In this document: positions 51,478 through 61,643 of the stretch, one piece after another
Layout: each line of letters starts with the position of its first letter
How positions within the stretch are numbered: the first letter of the stretch is position 1
Assembly (NCBI GenBank): GCA_946965045.2
Contig: OX337237.1
Span: forward strand, 2,108,001-2,172,000
Reading direction: 5' to 3'
DNA from: Epithemia pelagica
Taxonomy: Eukaryota; Bacillariophyta; Bacillariophyceae; Surirellales; Surirellaceae
Length of the DNA: 64,000 nt
Made by a program: the position numbers and the translations under genes
The notes under the pieces: generated by a model
What the model saw: only the letters and a program-made list of their open reading frames with translations
What the model was told of the DNA's origin: nothing
Databases searched by the model: none

Positions 51478-54183
51478 TTAGTGGAAGAGAGACTGTATTA
51501 TGGCTTCATTTTCACCCTCGAATAAGATGTTGTAGTCGTCATTGGAAATTGGTTGAACCTTTTTTGTTTTCATGAAATTGATCAGGTTCTTGTAGACTTG
51601 TGGTACATTATTCAAAAGTCTGAGGAGTCTCTTTTCGAAAGGTTTTCTCAGATAAAGTCCTGTCATTGTGCGTACTCGTGAGAGAACAACATAGGACCAA
51701 TTTTCAACCATTGACCAGGTATGTACAAACAGCGATGCAACTGACGCACCGTGAAGTTTATGACCCATTGTTGCATTGTTGCAGATGAAGGGGAGCTGAA
51801 GTCCTTTCATGTGAAGTTTCAGCCGTGATTCCTTTTTTCCGCATTGAAGTGATTTTGGATATGGTACATCAGCAATGAATGTATGCTCTCTAGGAACCAG
51901 CTCAAATGTCTCATCTGTTGAAGAGGAATTCTCAAAGGCAAGCACCACTTTTTGTATTTGGTCTGCTCTGACTGTTGGAATTGAAATAGAGTCGACAGAA
52001 CACATAGTATAAGACTCTCCAGGTTTCAGATGAACAGCCCGGACATATGAGCGTGTCCCATTTGCTATCATCTTCTCGACATTTTCGTTGTTGGTGACCA
52101 TAACTGGTTGATTGTAGAAAAGCAACATAGCAGGATCAAACCGACCGGAAAAGCTTGTTGGTTTGCAATGCCCCTCACCACAATGATGCCAAAAATAATG
52201 TTCCCATCCATTTGATGGTGAACGATATTGGTAATCGCCCTCTTTAATCTGAAGATTGCTGGACAAAATAAGAATGCAGTTCTTCTTGATGTATGCTGTG
52301 TCCGGGGCTGATTGAACATGACTCAGAAACAGCCATGTATTAATTGAAACCCGATCAATATTCTTGGAGCATGCATACCGAAGGTCCACTGGAAGACTCA
52401 GGTTGTTTTGGTCAACTACCCTTGTATTTAGAAGATCAACGTCATCTAGCGTCAATTCTCCATTGCAAAATCGACTCAAAAGTTTCCCCCATGCCATATC
52501 ACCTGAAAATCTGTGCATCCAATTCAGTTCAAGGTAGCAGTTAACACTCCCATGAAATTCGGGGAATTCCTCATCATAAATTCTCATACAACCATTAGCA
52601 GGTTGCAACTGACGCATGTCACCGCAGAAGATAATATCAAGTCCTCCGTACTTCTGGATAGGACTGTCCTTCAGGTATTTGACAAGAGTGTCAAGTTTTT
52701 GTATATCCGACTTGGATGCAAAGGAGATCTCATCGACAATTAATAATCTTGTTTGTTTCCAACGTATTTTGTCCTCAAATGGTATTTTGCAGATGCACTT
52801 GTTGAGATGTACAGCTGAATGAGTAGTGTAACCACCAACAAGTGTTGCAGCAACACCACTCATTGCAGAAACAATAATCGTCCATTTCGTATACTCATAT
52901 CCATGGAATTTGCAGTATTCACGAGCGTAGGACTGTAGCATTTCAAGAACAGCTGATTTTCCACTTCCGCCTGGTCCATGAAGAAAGCAAACGAGATTGC
53001 TCTCTTTGAAATTACTCATTCTTTGTTGGGTAGCTGGAATGGGTAATTTGCCAGCTAGCTTCATCAATCGCAATTTTTCTTTCAAAAATGCTTGGCTTCG
53101 AGTACGTGCAGCTGAAGGCATCTTGGCATGTCGGAAAAATGAAAGAACAAAACAGCTGGTGAACACTTGGAAAGCTCTTGTCTGGTCATAATCAAGGCCA
53201 GCTTGTTTTGCCCACAGACAAATACTTAAAGCCGATCCATTTGCGTCCGGAAGGCGTTTAGACGCGGACAGAACAGTTACGCAACGATCGGGTAGCAAGG
53301 ATCTGTGCTCTAATAACACCTTAATAATGTCTTGCTGTGCTGGTGGTCGATCCTCGATGTACAGGTCTTCTTCTGCTGGTTGCTCTTCACTAGTTAAGGA
53401 TTGTTGAAGAGAATGCTGAGGGAGAAATGGTTCTTGTTCATCGGAATAGGTGTGTGGTAATTTGCAAGTTCCATATGTTCCACACATGTAGCCTCCTGAT
53501 GCACGAACTGCCGTGAAGGAAATGGATTCTGGAATAAAGTCTGTCTGATATGCGACCGGAGAAACTTCATTGGTAGGATCAAAATTTTGGAGGTCGTTTT
53601 CAAAATGAGAGGGGAAGTCTTCGAGATCCTCCCCTTGCAACATAGAGGACGGTATTTCGTCATTTTGTTGTTCATCAGTGTTTTCAGGAATCATGTGTTC
53701 AGAATCTTTGTCGTCGTCGCAATATCGAAAAGGAATTGTTAATGGCCTAATGCATCTTGTTTTCGTAGCAAGGTTATTTTTGGCGTCGACAGATTTATTG
53801 GGGCCGCCGGAACAAAATTTCAGGTTCATCTCTGTCTTCGACACTGGAGACGGATGAAGTTTCTTCGGCGACATCACAATCATATTATCGTCATCACTGT
53901 CTTTGATAATGTCGCTGTCATCATCATTCTTGTCCGGGGTAATCTTGACTGTTATATCTTGGGTCTTCAAATTTTCTTTCATATCTTTAAATGAATCCGT
54001 TTCCATTTTGTCATACGCCGTCACCATTGGTGGTGACATTGTAGGAGTGTCTTCCGAATCATCGCTGGAGAAAATCATAGAGTTTCGTGATGGGGATTTC
54101 TTCTCAATGGAGTCTTTGACTTTTTTGGGGATTATTTTGTCTTTGCCATTGTTGGCAGGGGTGCTGCGTGTGTTCCTGCCCAT
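51478..54183 (-). CDS. PIF1-like superfamily 1 helicase
   Basis: A 901-residue single-exon frame with ATG at 54183. The first 300 residues are acidic and disordered (KKSPSRNSMIFSSDDSEDTP, DKNDDDSDIIKDSDDDN). Next come a helical domain (about 290-390) and the helicase core: Walker A GPGGSGKS (403-410), SAMSGVAATLVGGYTTHSA (motif Ia with TxxxA), Walker B LLIVDEIS with Asp484 and Glu485, FCGDMRQLQPANG (motif III), and a motif VI-like YVVLSRVRTMTGLYL near 860. These are the PIF1/RRM3 hallmarks. The protein lacks the Rep/nickase domain of Helitrons. It sits alone between 119-bp direct repeats and repeat blocks, so it is more likely a mobile-element or captured gene than the cellular PIF1. The frame is intact over 2.7 kb. 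Confidence 0.88.
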   Translation of the reverse strand: MGRNTRSTPANNGKDKIIPKKVKDSIEKKSPSRNSMIFSSDDSEDTPTMSPPMVTAYDKMETDSFKDMKENLKTQDITVKITPDKNDDDSDIIKDSDDDNMIVMSPKKLHPSPVSKTEMNLKFCSGGPNKSVDAKNNLATKTRCIRPLTIPFRYCDDDKDSEHMIPENTDEQQNDEIPSSMLQGEDLEDFPSHFENDLQNFDPTNEVSPVAYQTDFIPESISFTAVRASGGYMCGTYGTCKLPHTYSDEQEPFLPQHSLQQSLTSEEQPAEEDLYIEDRPPAQQDIIKVLLEHRSLLPDRCVTVLSASKRLPDANGSALSICLWAKQAGLDYDQTRAFQVFTSCFVLSFFRHAKMPSAARTRSQAFLKEKLRLMKLAGKLPIPATQQRMSNFKESNLVCFLHGPGGSGKSAVLEMLQSYAREYCKFHGYEYTKWTIIVSAMSGVAATLVGGYTTHSAVHLNKCICKIPFEDKIRWKQTRLLIVDEISFASKSDIQKLDTLVKYLKDSPIQKYGGLDIIFCGDMRQLQPANGCMRIYDEEFPEFHGSVNCYLELNWMHRFSGDMAWGKLLSRFCNGELTLDDVDLLNTRVVDQNNLSLPVDLRYACSKNIDRVSINTWLFLSHVQSAPDTAYIKKNCILILSSNLQIKEGDYQYRSPSNGWEHYFWHHCGEGHCKPTSFSGRFDPAMLLFYNQPVMVTNNENVEKMIANGTRSYVRAVHLKPGESYTMCSVDSISIPTVRADQIQKVVLAFENSSSTDETFELVPREHTFIADVPYPKSLQCGKKESRLKLHMKGLQLPFICNNATMGHKLHGASVASLFVHTWSMVENWSYVVLSRVRTMTGLYLRKPFEKRLLRLLNNVPQVYKNLINFMKTKKVQPISNDDYNILFEGENEAIIQSLFH

Positions 54184-54790
54184 GATGTTGTTGCAAGTTA
54201 TGCTAATTTATGACTTCAGTCAATCACTTCGGATACATGTTACCAACAATAACATTGGTAAGTGATTCATGACAACCTCACATCGCAGGTTCTCTGAAAT
54301 CGATGTCACATTTTGACATCACAATCAATATCCATTGACGTGGTATCTCCCATCCCATGAAATGTGTGACGCACTACTTCAGTTTCCGCTAGATTTTCAT
54401 ACCATTGGTAGTGAATTAGCAAACGTCATACTTCACTCAGTGACGCGTGTTTCTAGACCGATGCAGTCATGTGTTAACTAACCCTAACGTCATTGCTAGC
54501 ACCTGTCTGTGATTGGTGGTATTGTTAGTCTCTACAAGGCAAATGTAGAGTAATATCTCATCCCATGGAATGTGTGACGCACTACCTCCAAACGTCATCG
54601 TTTGCTCAGTGAGGGGTGTCCCAACTTCACTCGACACCGAAGCAGTCATGTACATGTTCTCGCTACCAATTACCATAAAGAACAAGCACACTGACGTATC
54701 TGTCAACAGTCATAAACAGTCATTTGACAGCAGATAGTTCCGTTCGATAGTCGTCCAATGCAATATGCCGCACCATGTAATGGGCTCGTA
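54184..54790. other. repeat-bearing region between helicase and copia element
   Basis: Contains a diverged and a near-identical copy of the ATATCTCATCCCATG repeat (from about 54346 and 54553-54671). No gene was seen. The copia target site is at its right end. Confidence 0.6.
54553..54671. repeat. 119-bp direct repeat, right copy
   Basis: See the left copy at 50401-50519; only one or two mismatches were seen. Confidence 0.9.
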
Positions 54791-54795
54791 GTTGG
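54791..54795. repeat. target site duplication GTTGG, left
   Basis: GTTGG directly precedes the left LTR and recurs directly after the right LTR (61639-61643). Confidence 0.92.
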
Positions 54796-55553
54796 TGATA
54801 AACTTCTCTCGATTCAACAGGGGTTAGACAGATAGGTAGGATGGGTAAAAGGCTCGCTGAGCCAACAATCGAATCACCAACCGATACAACAATCCTCCAC
54901 GGGTCAGAGAAGAGTTGCAAGTCGAAGTCCGCCGTGGGTGGGGGCAGTCGGTCCACTGATAAGAGGTTAGTCTTAAGATGAGTGTTAAAATGGTGATATT
55001 AATGATTGTGAGACGATTACTAACTAAGGTGATTGGTGGTGTCGAAGTCCTGGCTCTTGTATACGGCCATGGATCTGGCGTGATAGGTCCTCACTGGTTG
55101 GAGTAGACCGGCATTGGTGTATATTGAATGTATAGGGTGATGGATAACATGTATGGGATGCAACAGCTCTTGTTTTGTCATGGTATAAGTCTTGTGCTGG
55201 GCGCGTTGCTGTTTGCATTCTTGGATTTGTGGGAACAGAGATATGGTCTCGCGTGATCGTGATTCGTGCTTTGGATACATAGACCGTTAGGTCGAATCGT
55301 GGATGCGCATACTCGGATAGTAGAGGTGCGCACTTGATAGTTTTGGGCGCGCACGTGTTGGGCCATAGTTAATATCCGAGCGGTCGCCGATAACGCGTAC
55401 AATGCGAGCATGCCGTGGCCGAATTTATAGTTTCGCGAGCATGCCGACATTCTTTTCTCACTTTTAGGAAAATGTCATCGGATGCCATAAAATACTAGCA
55501 TCATTTGATGAGTTGTAGGTTTCGCCACCTAGTTTTTGGTGAGAATCCTAACA
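54796..55553 (-). repeat. 3' LTR of the copia element
   Basis: 758 bp; the left copy on the plus strand. It shares all but five positions with 60881-61638. Differences: G/A in GACC(G/A)GCATT, G/A in GGAT(G/A)CAAC, C/T in GCGCA(C/T)GTG, T/C in CATT(T/C)GATG, T/C in GTTTT(T/C)GGTG. Confidence 0.95.
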
Positions 55554-55561
55554 CTCCCCAC
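55554..55561 (-). promoter_or_regulatory. polypurine tract next to the 3' LTR
   Basis: The minus strand reads TGTGGGGAG directly before the LTR start TGTTAGG, the expected primer site for second-strand synthesis. Confidence 0.7.
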
Positions 55562-55593
55562 AATTCGTTGAATGAGGATTGTCAATTCCCTCA

Positions 55594-57250
55594 TCACTTT
55601 CCTGGATTTTTCCTCTCCAGAATAAACAAAGATCTGAGCATGGGCCATACTGCGGCCAATTCCCAATGTTTGCTGAGGATGTCAGCTGGATTTGTCTTTC
55701 CATCTTTCCAGTAGAATGCGACATATTTTGCAGCAATGGCTTCACGGACTCGGTGATAGGATAGGAGATGATGCCTCTTGGAGATGATGGAATGTGGAGC
55801 GGTGCTGTTGATAACGACAGAGCGGTTATCTCCAAACATGTAACTCTTCTCTCGCAGAGGAACTCCCAGGTATCGGAGTGTAATGCGTAGTTCTGTGATC
55901 TGATCAACTGCAGTCCTTGCAGCAGCAAATTCAGATCCATATGTTGCTGTTTCCACTGTAGCTTGTCGCTTACTATACCAGTCGACGGGTGTACCATTTA
56001 CAAAATGAAGGATGGCTGTAACTGCTTTTCCAGTGACCATATCATGCATGAGATTTGCATCAACATAATGTATAGTTGTCACAAAACGTCCAAGTGGGGT
56101 GGGGCAGTCCTCAGGGATACGTTCCTTGGCATCCATGTATACGGTACAACTCCAATCATATTCTTGGATAGGCAAAGCTGATAAATCTGGCTCCCCAGTG
56201 CGGAATCTGATAGATCCTTCAGGAAATGACATGAGGTACCCATAGATACGTTTAGCTCGCTTCAAATGACCAATCCTTGGAGCAGCTCTGAACCTTGATA
56301 GAGTCATGGTAGCAGGAAAGACGTCAAAACGACCAATGGTAATTAGCCATTGCAGTTGTCCAATGAGAGTCTGGAAATGCTGTGTCCCTTCTTCATCTAA
56401 GAGCTCAGAGTCATCAAGTTCAGGATGATCGTTAGCAATAACCGGTGGCTTTGCTTTCTTGGGTTTCTCATTGAATAAACGTTCATAGGTATCCATCATC
56501 TTCTCGATGTACCTTCGTGGGTCAGATACAAGTGTACCGTCTGGGTCCTTGGTATAACGACATCCCAAATGATACTCGATAGGATAATCTGGGTCGGTTG
56601 AGTTCAAAGGTCCTTGGTGTGCAATAACGTCTCTGAATCGGAAAAGACTATCTCCTGTCGTCTGGGCCTGATTATCCCTTTCAATGTATTCCATGAGCTG
56701 ATTGTAGGAAATCATCTCATCAACATTGGAGTTAGACTTGCAAAAGATATACTTGAGTCAATCTTCTTGTTTGGTTGCATCTTGTTCCAGGTCGACAACA
56801 CGTTTGATTACACGTGCCCAATGTCGCTCCCCATTCTCCTCAGTGTCACAAAGGAATGTACGTCCTACTAGATCATCGTAGTCAATTGTTGGCATAGGTG
56901 TGGATGGGTCTTCACTTCTGCTGCGAATAAAGACGGTGTCATCTTGCTTGTCAGTGGGTTTATGCGGCGACTCCTCCCCTGAAGGGGTATCCACACGAAG
57001 ATTGGGTGTAGTGGAGGCAACGCGACGGACGGCGGAACGGTAGATGACGACGTTGTCGGCAGTGAGGATCTTCCAAGTGAAGGCATCACCAACATTGTGA
57101 GCAAAACCAACCCAATGTCCGAGCTTCTCATCGGAAGACGAGGGGTAAGAACCGGAGGTAGGTTCAGAAGGGTCGACACGGTAGTAGACCTCATCCCAGA
57201 AAGGAAAGAAAAGGAGGTGGGTAATGTCGGGGGGTACCGGTGAGAGCCTC
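55594..57250 (-). pseudogene. copia pol, post-integrase linker, RT remnant and RNase H
   Basis: In the frame of 57354-56758, the region after the integrase reads WDEVYYRVDPSE, GHWVGFAHNVGDAFTWKIL and DYDDLVGRTFLCD. A TGA at 56758-56760 ends it after QDATKQED; the same frame continues through DEMISYNQLMEYIERDN and LFRFRDVIAHQGPL. There STDPDY passes directly into PIEYHLGCRY (about 56580-56595). In related elements several hundred residues lie between these points, including the polymerase palm with YVDD; here they are missing, without a frame change. What remains is the RT tail (RRYIEKMMDTYERLF, GQLQWL) and RNase H with VYMDAK, TYGSEFAAART and FGDNRSVV, ending HHLLSYHRVREAI and NPADILSKHW. Confidence 0.85.
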
Positions 57251-58250
57251 AAGAGGGGTGCGGCCAGAGTGGGTGGGAGAGGAAGTGTGATTGAGAAGGT
57301 CACAAACATATTCCAGACAAAGTAGCCATGCAGAAGCGGGGCAACCAGAAGCATTCATGATAGCATTCGTCATGCGTTTGACGGTCTGGTAACGGTTCTC
57401 AGCTTTGTTCTGGTGTTGATGATAGGGCTCGGAACGGTATTCACCAATCAGGAGTGTACAAAGAATATCCTTGACCTTGCGGGAAATGAGGGATGTACCA
57501 CCATCACTGATCAGAGTTTCCATAACACCACGTGTGCGTATGTTATCCTGAAGGGTGTTGACGAATTGCTTGGTAGACTTGATGCCATAAATGTCAGTAA
57601 CCAAGGTATCACGACCAACAAAGATCTGAGCAATCTTGCCACCATGGTTAACAGCAGGGGTGTCAGAGAAGATGGAGTCAGTGGCGACGGGTTCATGTCG
57701 TCGTGGGAGGTTAAGGATAGGGTTCCGGGCCTTGAAGTGTTTCTTTAAGGTGTCCTGATTGAATGAAATGTGCCCATGACGGGTTGTATGCTTGAACGTA
57801 TCAGCGATTACGTCTTCCGATTGCCAGCCAAAGAAGGGACGAAATTTCTTCCAATCGTACTGCTCTTTGTAGAGTTTGTGGACGGATGCATGAAGGGTGG
57901 GGTCGTTGCCATCTTGATCAGCATAAATGGAAAAGAAAGAAGGCGTGTCGGGACCGTGATCATATGGGAGTTCAAGAAGAAGGTTCAAGTTGCATATGAC
58001 ACGATCGGTATACTCCCCATATTGGTCATAGGGATACGTTTCCATACTACCGTCAGTCTCCACGGATGTCCAGTTGGGAGCAGGGTCTTGGTGGGGTTCT
58101 TGATGAGTATGGTCAACTACAGAAGGATCCCAGACATGGGGTGAGGTGAACACGATATGCGGATATGTATCCATATCATCATCAGAGGGTATGCCTAGAG
58201 ATGGAGAAGGTAGACTTGCGCTAAAACAGATATCGTGACATATGAACCTT
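57191..58250 (-). pseudogene. copia pol, protease/integrase part
   Basis: The frame overlaps the end of gag in the +1 phase, so expression would need a frameshift or internal start. The integrase core has the D, D, E triad: ATDSIFSDTP, ISDGGTSLIS and HQNKAENRYQ, with the expected spacing, preceded by a HTTRHGHISFNQ segment. The GAG-pre-integrase zinc finger is not obvious. Near 57235, at GGTACCCCCC (minus strand), the frame breaks: the integrase reading runs out and the continuation GVPPDITHLLFFPFWDE-like is in the next phase, consistent with a 2-base loss. No clear DTG/DSG protease motif was seen in the short stretch upstream. Confidence 0.82.
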
Positions 58251-59918
58251 TTGCTTGTGATCGGCAGAAGACTTGAACTTGACTTTAGGACTTGACTTTG
58301 TCGTAGAAGTTGACAAGATGTTGCTGAGGTCAGATGCTGGATGATTGATATCTGTCGATGCAATAGCCTGGTGTACAAACTGGGTAACCGGATCAGAGGA
58401 TGTATCAAATGGATCTTGTTCTGGTGCATCTTGATGGGTATCACCAATGTTGTTGGCATCAGGATCAGGGTCCGGTTCAGGATCAATGTCAAGAGAATGT
58501 GTTTGGACCTTGCGTGGAGTTGTCGGGGAATCTTGGACGGATTTATTGAAGTCGACAATGATTTGCCGATCCTCTTCAGAGAGTTTAAACCATACATCTC
58601 TTGGAAGGCTGATTTTCGACGAAGTTGGGGACTTTTCGGATTGGATATTCGTGTTGTTGATCTGGTAGTCAGGGGGCTCCACTGGTTCAAAAGGTTCATC
58701 CAACTGAAATTCATGTTGCTTTACATGACGACGGCGGTTAGACGCAGAAGTTCGGGTAGCTTGGTCATGGTCAAAAGCAGCATCAAGAAGCAGGCGGAAA
58801 TATGATTGATAACAGAGAGACTTGGCTCCAGATTTTGTGTTGACAACGTTATCCAAGATCTTGACTCGTCTTAAATCAGGTACCTTTTCAACAGCTTGCA
58901 TAAGGAAGGTCATCCTTGTATGGTCATGGATACGATCCGACAGTGGTACAAGGTTATCCAGAAGTCGTAGCTGTTCTTGAAAATGTAGGAGAAACTGACG
59001 AGTTGTACCACGCCAAGAGTCATCCAGTCGAAGATTCGAAATGTAGCTTGTTAGGCGTAACACTTCTCGCTTAGCTAGATCAGATTCAGTGTGTAGAACA
59101 TGGAGTTTCTTCAAGACGGCTCTTGCATCTTCATCATGTTCATGTTCTCGAACATATGCTCTTCCTTGGTCGGTTTGGATAATACGTACAAGTACAGAAT
59201 AGACAAAGACTTGTTGTTCTCGGAAAAGTAACTCTGCGCATTTGTCATCCTTGGGTACCTTGTAATCGAAATCAAGAACATTCGACAACCCTTGTGCTTT
59301 CGCAGTTGATTTGAATACACGCCAAAACGAATCAAAGTATCGTTCGTCTTTGAATGATTCAAATGCTGTTGCATCTCTTTTGGTTCCTTTCTTGAAAGCA
59401 GAGAGATCTAACATGGATTGAGATGTTGTAGAGGATGTAGTGGGAGATCGGGATGATACGGAGTGTGCAGGTGATTTCAGAGGAGAAACTGGGTCTTGGT
59501 TCATACCAGACTTGGTAAAGTCGGTGTTGATCCTCCAATCGTCATATTGGTCCCTCGTGAGGTTCATCCATGTAGCACGGGGTAGTTTTCCATGTTGGAG
59601 TTGCCGTTGTTGTAGTAACCAATATGCCATTAGTTTGAGTTGTAATCTTGTACTTGTCTGTAGGTCGTTGACTTGTTTTCCAACCTTGTATTGCATGAGA
59701 TCCTTGAGTGTCTCCTCGGGATCAGTTGCAACATGGTCGAGAACATGAAGGATATGTTCAAAACCATGATGTCGCATCCACTTTTGAAGTGATTGGGTTC
59801 GTTCATCATTACAACCAAAGATGCCTTTAGTTATATGGTCGAAGAGATCTTGGTTGGTTATATGACTTGACTTGTCCTCAGGAGGAGTAAACGGTGTCTT
59901 GGGAGGTGTCGCTTCCAT
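58221..59918 (-). CDS. copia Gag protein
   Basis: A 565-residue intact frame from ATG 59918. The N-terminal part (TNQDLFDHITKGIF, KWMRHHGFEHILHVLDHVA) and the core (RDATAFESFKDERYFDSFWR, then LNNVLDFDYKVP-like text and FREQQVFVYSVLVRIIQTDQGR) match the Gag of diatom copia elements. So does VWFKLSEEDRQIIVDFNKS near residue 445. No CCHC zinc knuckle was seen. The acidic DPEPDPDPDANN tail ends at 58221, inside the overlap with pol. It should form the particle; with pol broken it could still package RNA. Confidence 0.85.
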   Translation of the reverse strand: MEATPPKTPFTPPEDKSSHITNQDLFDHITKGIFGCNDERTQSLQKWMRHHGFEHILHVLDHVATDPEETLKDLMQYKVGKQVNDLQTSTRLQLKLMAYWLLQQRQLQHGKLPRATWMNLTRDQYDDWRINTDFTKSGMNQDPVSPLKSPAHSVSSRSPTTSSTTSQSMLDLSAFKKGTKRDATAFESFKDERYFDSFWRVFKSTAKAQGLSNVLDFDYKVPKDDKCAELLFREQQVFVYSVLVRIIQTDQGRAYVREHEHDEDARAVLKKLHVLHTESDLAKREVLRLTSYISNLRLDDSWRGTTRQFLLHFQEQLRLLDNLVPLSDRIHDHTRMTFLMQAVEKVPDLRRVKILDNVVNTKSGAKSLCYQSYFRLLLDAAFDHDQATRTSASNRRRHVKQHEFQLDEPFEPVEPPDYQINNTNIQSEKSPTSSKISLPRDVWFKLSEEDRQIIVDFNKSVQDSPTTPRKVQTHSLDIDPEPDPDPDANNIGDTHQDAPEQDPFDTSSDPVTQFVHQAIASTDINHPASDLSNILSTSTTKSSPKVKFKSSADHKQKVHMSRYLF

Positions 59919-60110
59919 GATAGTACTTGTATGGTTCAGCTGTTATCACAGTGTGTAGCGTGATGTCCTTGCGAAAATTTTATTTAACCGGTGTGAAAAG
60001 AACCCGGATGTGACACGTATGTAGGTACCCGGATGTGTGATGTGCTTGGAACCCGGATGTGCGGAACTCGGTTTTGTGTCTGGTTTGGTGTAGAAACTAC
60101 TTAAAGTTAC

Positions 60111-60842
60111 TTATTCTTGGTCACTTTCGGCTTGGTACTGAAGACGAGATGCGGAATCGGTCACTGTAGTGGCTAGTTCTTCAACGTCGTCGTCTTCCAA
60201 CAAGTGGTTCACGTGTTGAGTGAAGAGAGGGAAGATAGTCGCACGGAAATCCTGGCAGAGATGGATCTCGTGAACAAAGGAGACGTACTCGTCGAGACGA
60301 GTAGTCGGGGTAGGTAGCGGATTTGTCGTCGAGTTGACGATCCAGATGGTGTGGAAGTAGTTGGTCGGACGTTCAAAGGAGATGAATCGAATACGGATGG
60401 GTTCCACAGGGTTGCCCAACAGGGCTTGGACAATGAAACGGCGTCTCGAGCACTGGTACAAGAGGTCAAGAAGTCGTTGGATGTCCTCAAGGTCAGTCAC
60501 GGGTTGGACGGACTGGAAATCGATCTCGCGTTCGGTTGTGGAACGGATCACGTCGGGGTCGGTAGTCGACTCAGTCGGCTCGCGGAAGTGTCGGATATGC
60601 GCAGTAAGAAGACGGCTCGTACGTTGGGTGCGAGTAGGGTTCAAACGGCGAGGCGGAGTCGAAGGGTGAGTCGGAATCGAAGGAGGCTGGACCACTTGGT
60701 CCGGGGTCTGGAAGGGATTGGGAGCACTGGCCTGAGTCGGGGTATGTTTCGGAGTTTCAATCAAGGGCTCGCCCGGATGGGACACTTGTTGGAAGGAATG
60801 AAAGATGTGTCGAACAGAGAGGTTGGAATCGTCGTGAGACAT
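60111..60842 (-). CDS. extra ORF between 5' LTR and gag
   Basis: A 243-residue frame that opens 39 nt after the 5' LTR (ATG 60842, MSHDDSNLSVRHIFHSFQQ) and ends 192 bp before the gag ATG. It is rich in Pro/Thr (PNPFQTPDQVVQPPSIPTHP, PTRTQRTSRLL), then has a folded-looking half with VQPVTDLEDIQRLLDLLYQC and RFISFERPTNYFHTIWIVN, and ends LLEDDDVEELATTV. There is no membrane segment, zinc finger or protease motif. Ty1/copia elements normally start with gag; an ORF here is unusual. It could regulate gag translation or be a captured host gene. No family was recognised. Confidence 0.6.
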   Translation of the reverse strand: MSHDDSNLSVRHIFHSFQQVSHPGEPLIETPKHTPTQASAPNPFQTPDQVVQPPSIPTHPSTPPRRLNPTRTQRTSRLLTAHIRHFREPTESTTDPDVIRSTTEREIDFQSVQPVTDLEDIQRLLDLLYQCSRRRFIVQALLGNPVEPIRIRFISFERPTNYFHTIWIVNSTTNPLPTPTTRLDEYVSFVHEIHLCQDFRATIFPLFTQHVNHLLEDDDVEELATTVTDSASRLQYQAESDQE

Positions 60843-60880
60843 CAAAAGCTTCTCGGAAATAAACGATGAGGATGTTAATC

Positions 60881-61638
60881 TGATAAACTTCTCTCGATTC
60901 AACAGGGGTTAGACAGATAGGTAGGATGGGTAAAAGGCTCGCTGAGCCAACAATCGAATCACCAACCGATACAACAATCCTCCACGGGTCAGAGAAGAGT
61001 TGCAAGTCGAAGTCCGCCGTGGGTGGGGGCAGTCGGTCCACTGATAAGAGGTTAGTCTTAAGATGAGTGTTAAAATGGTGATATTAATGATTGTGAGACG
61101 ATTACTAACTAAGGTGATTGGTGGTGTCGAAGTCCTGGCTCTTGTATACGGCCATGGATCTGGCGTGATAGGTCCTCACTGGTTGGAGTAGACCAGCATT
61201 GGTGTATATTGAATGTATAGGGTGATGGATAACATGTATGGGATACAACAGCTCTTGTTTTGTCATGGTATAAGTCTTGTGCTGGGCGCGTTGCTGTTTG
61301 CATTCTTGGATTTGTGGGAACAGAGATATGGTCTCGCGTGATCGTGATTCGTGCTTTGGATACATAGACCGTTAGGTCGAATCGTGGATGCGCATACTCG
61401 GATAGTAGAGGTGCGCACTTGATAGTTTTGGGCGCGCATGTGTTGGGCCATAGTTAATATCCGAGCGGTCGCCGATAACGCGTACAATGCGAGCATGCCG
61501 TGGCCGAATTTATAGTTTCGCGAGCATGCCGACATTCTTTTCTCACTTTTAGGAAAATGTCATCGGATGCCATAAAATACTAGCATCATTCGATGAGTTG
61601 TAGGTTTCGCCACCTAGTTTTCGGTGAGAATCCTAACA
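60881..61638 (-). repeat. 5' LTR of the copia element
   Basis: 758 bp; the promoter-bearing LTR for the minus-strand genes. The minus strand begins TGTTAGGATTCTCACC. No TATA box was identified with confidence. Confidence 0.95.
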
Positions 61639-61643
61639 GTTGG
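61639..61643. repeat. target site duplication GTTGG, right
   Basis: Matches 54791-54795. Confidence 0.92.

Larger units (their letters stand above)
54796..61638 (-). mobile_element. Ty1/copia LTR retrotransposon, RT-deleted, recent insertion
   Basis: 6,843 bp, coding on the minus strand, so the right LTR is the 5' one. The order from there is LTR, an extra ORF (60842-60111), gag (59918-58221), integrase, RNase H, LTR. Integrase precedes the RT/RNase H region, as in Ty1/copia; the proteins resemble diatom CoDi elements. Both LTRs are 758 bp, start TGATA and end CTAACA on the plus strand, and differ at five positions (about 0.7%). A perfect GTTGG duplication flanks the element, so the insertion is recent. 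A polypurine tract adjoins the 3' LTR (minus strand GGGGAG, 55554-55559). The polymerase region has a frame change, a stop, and an in-frame deletion of the RT core, so it needed proteins from elsewhere to move. Confidence 0.95.

Noticed and set aside
51478-54183. Calling the helicase a Helitron
   Set aside because: No Rep endonuclease motif (HUH), no 5' TC or 3' CTRR end could be placed.
55020-55450. 86- and 90-codon frames, repeated at 61105-61535
   Set aside because: They are parts of the two LTRs; presence in both copies reflects the repeat, not a gene.
54796-61638. CRISPR or integron-like array in the repeat region
   Set aside because: Repeats are LTRs and dispersed eukaryotic elements; there is no regular spacer pattern.
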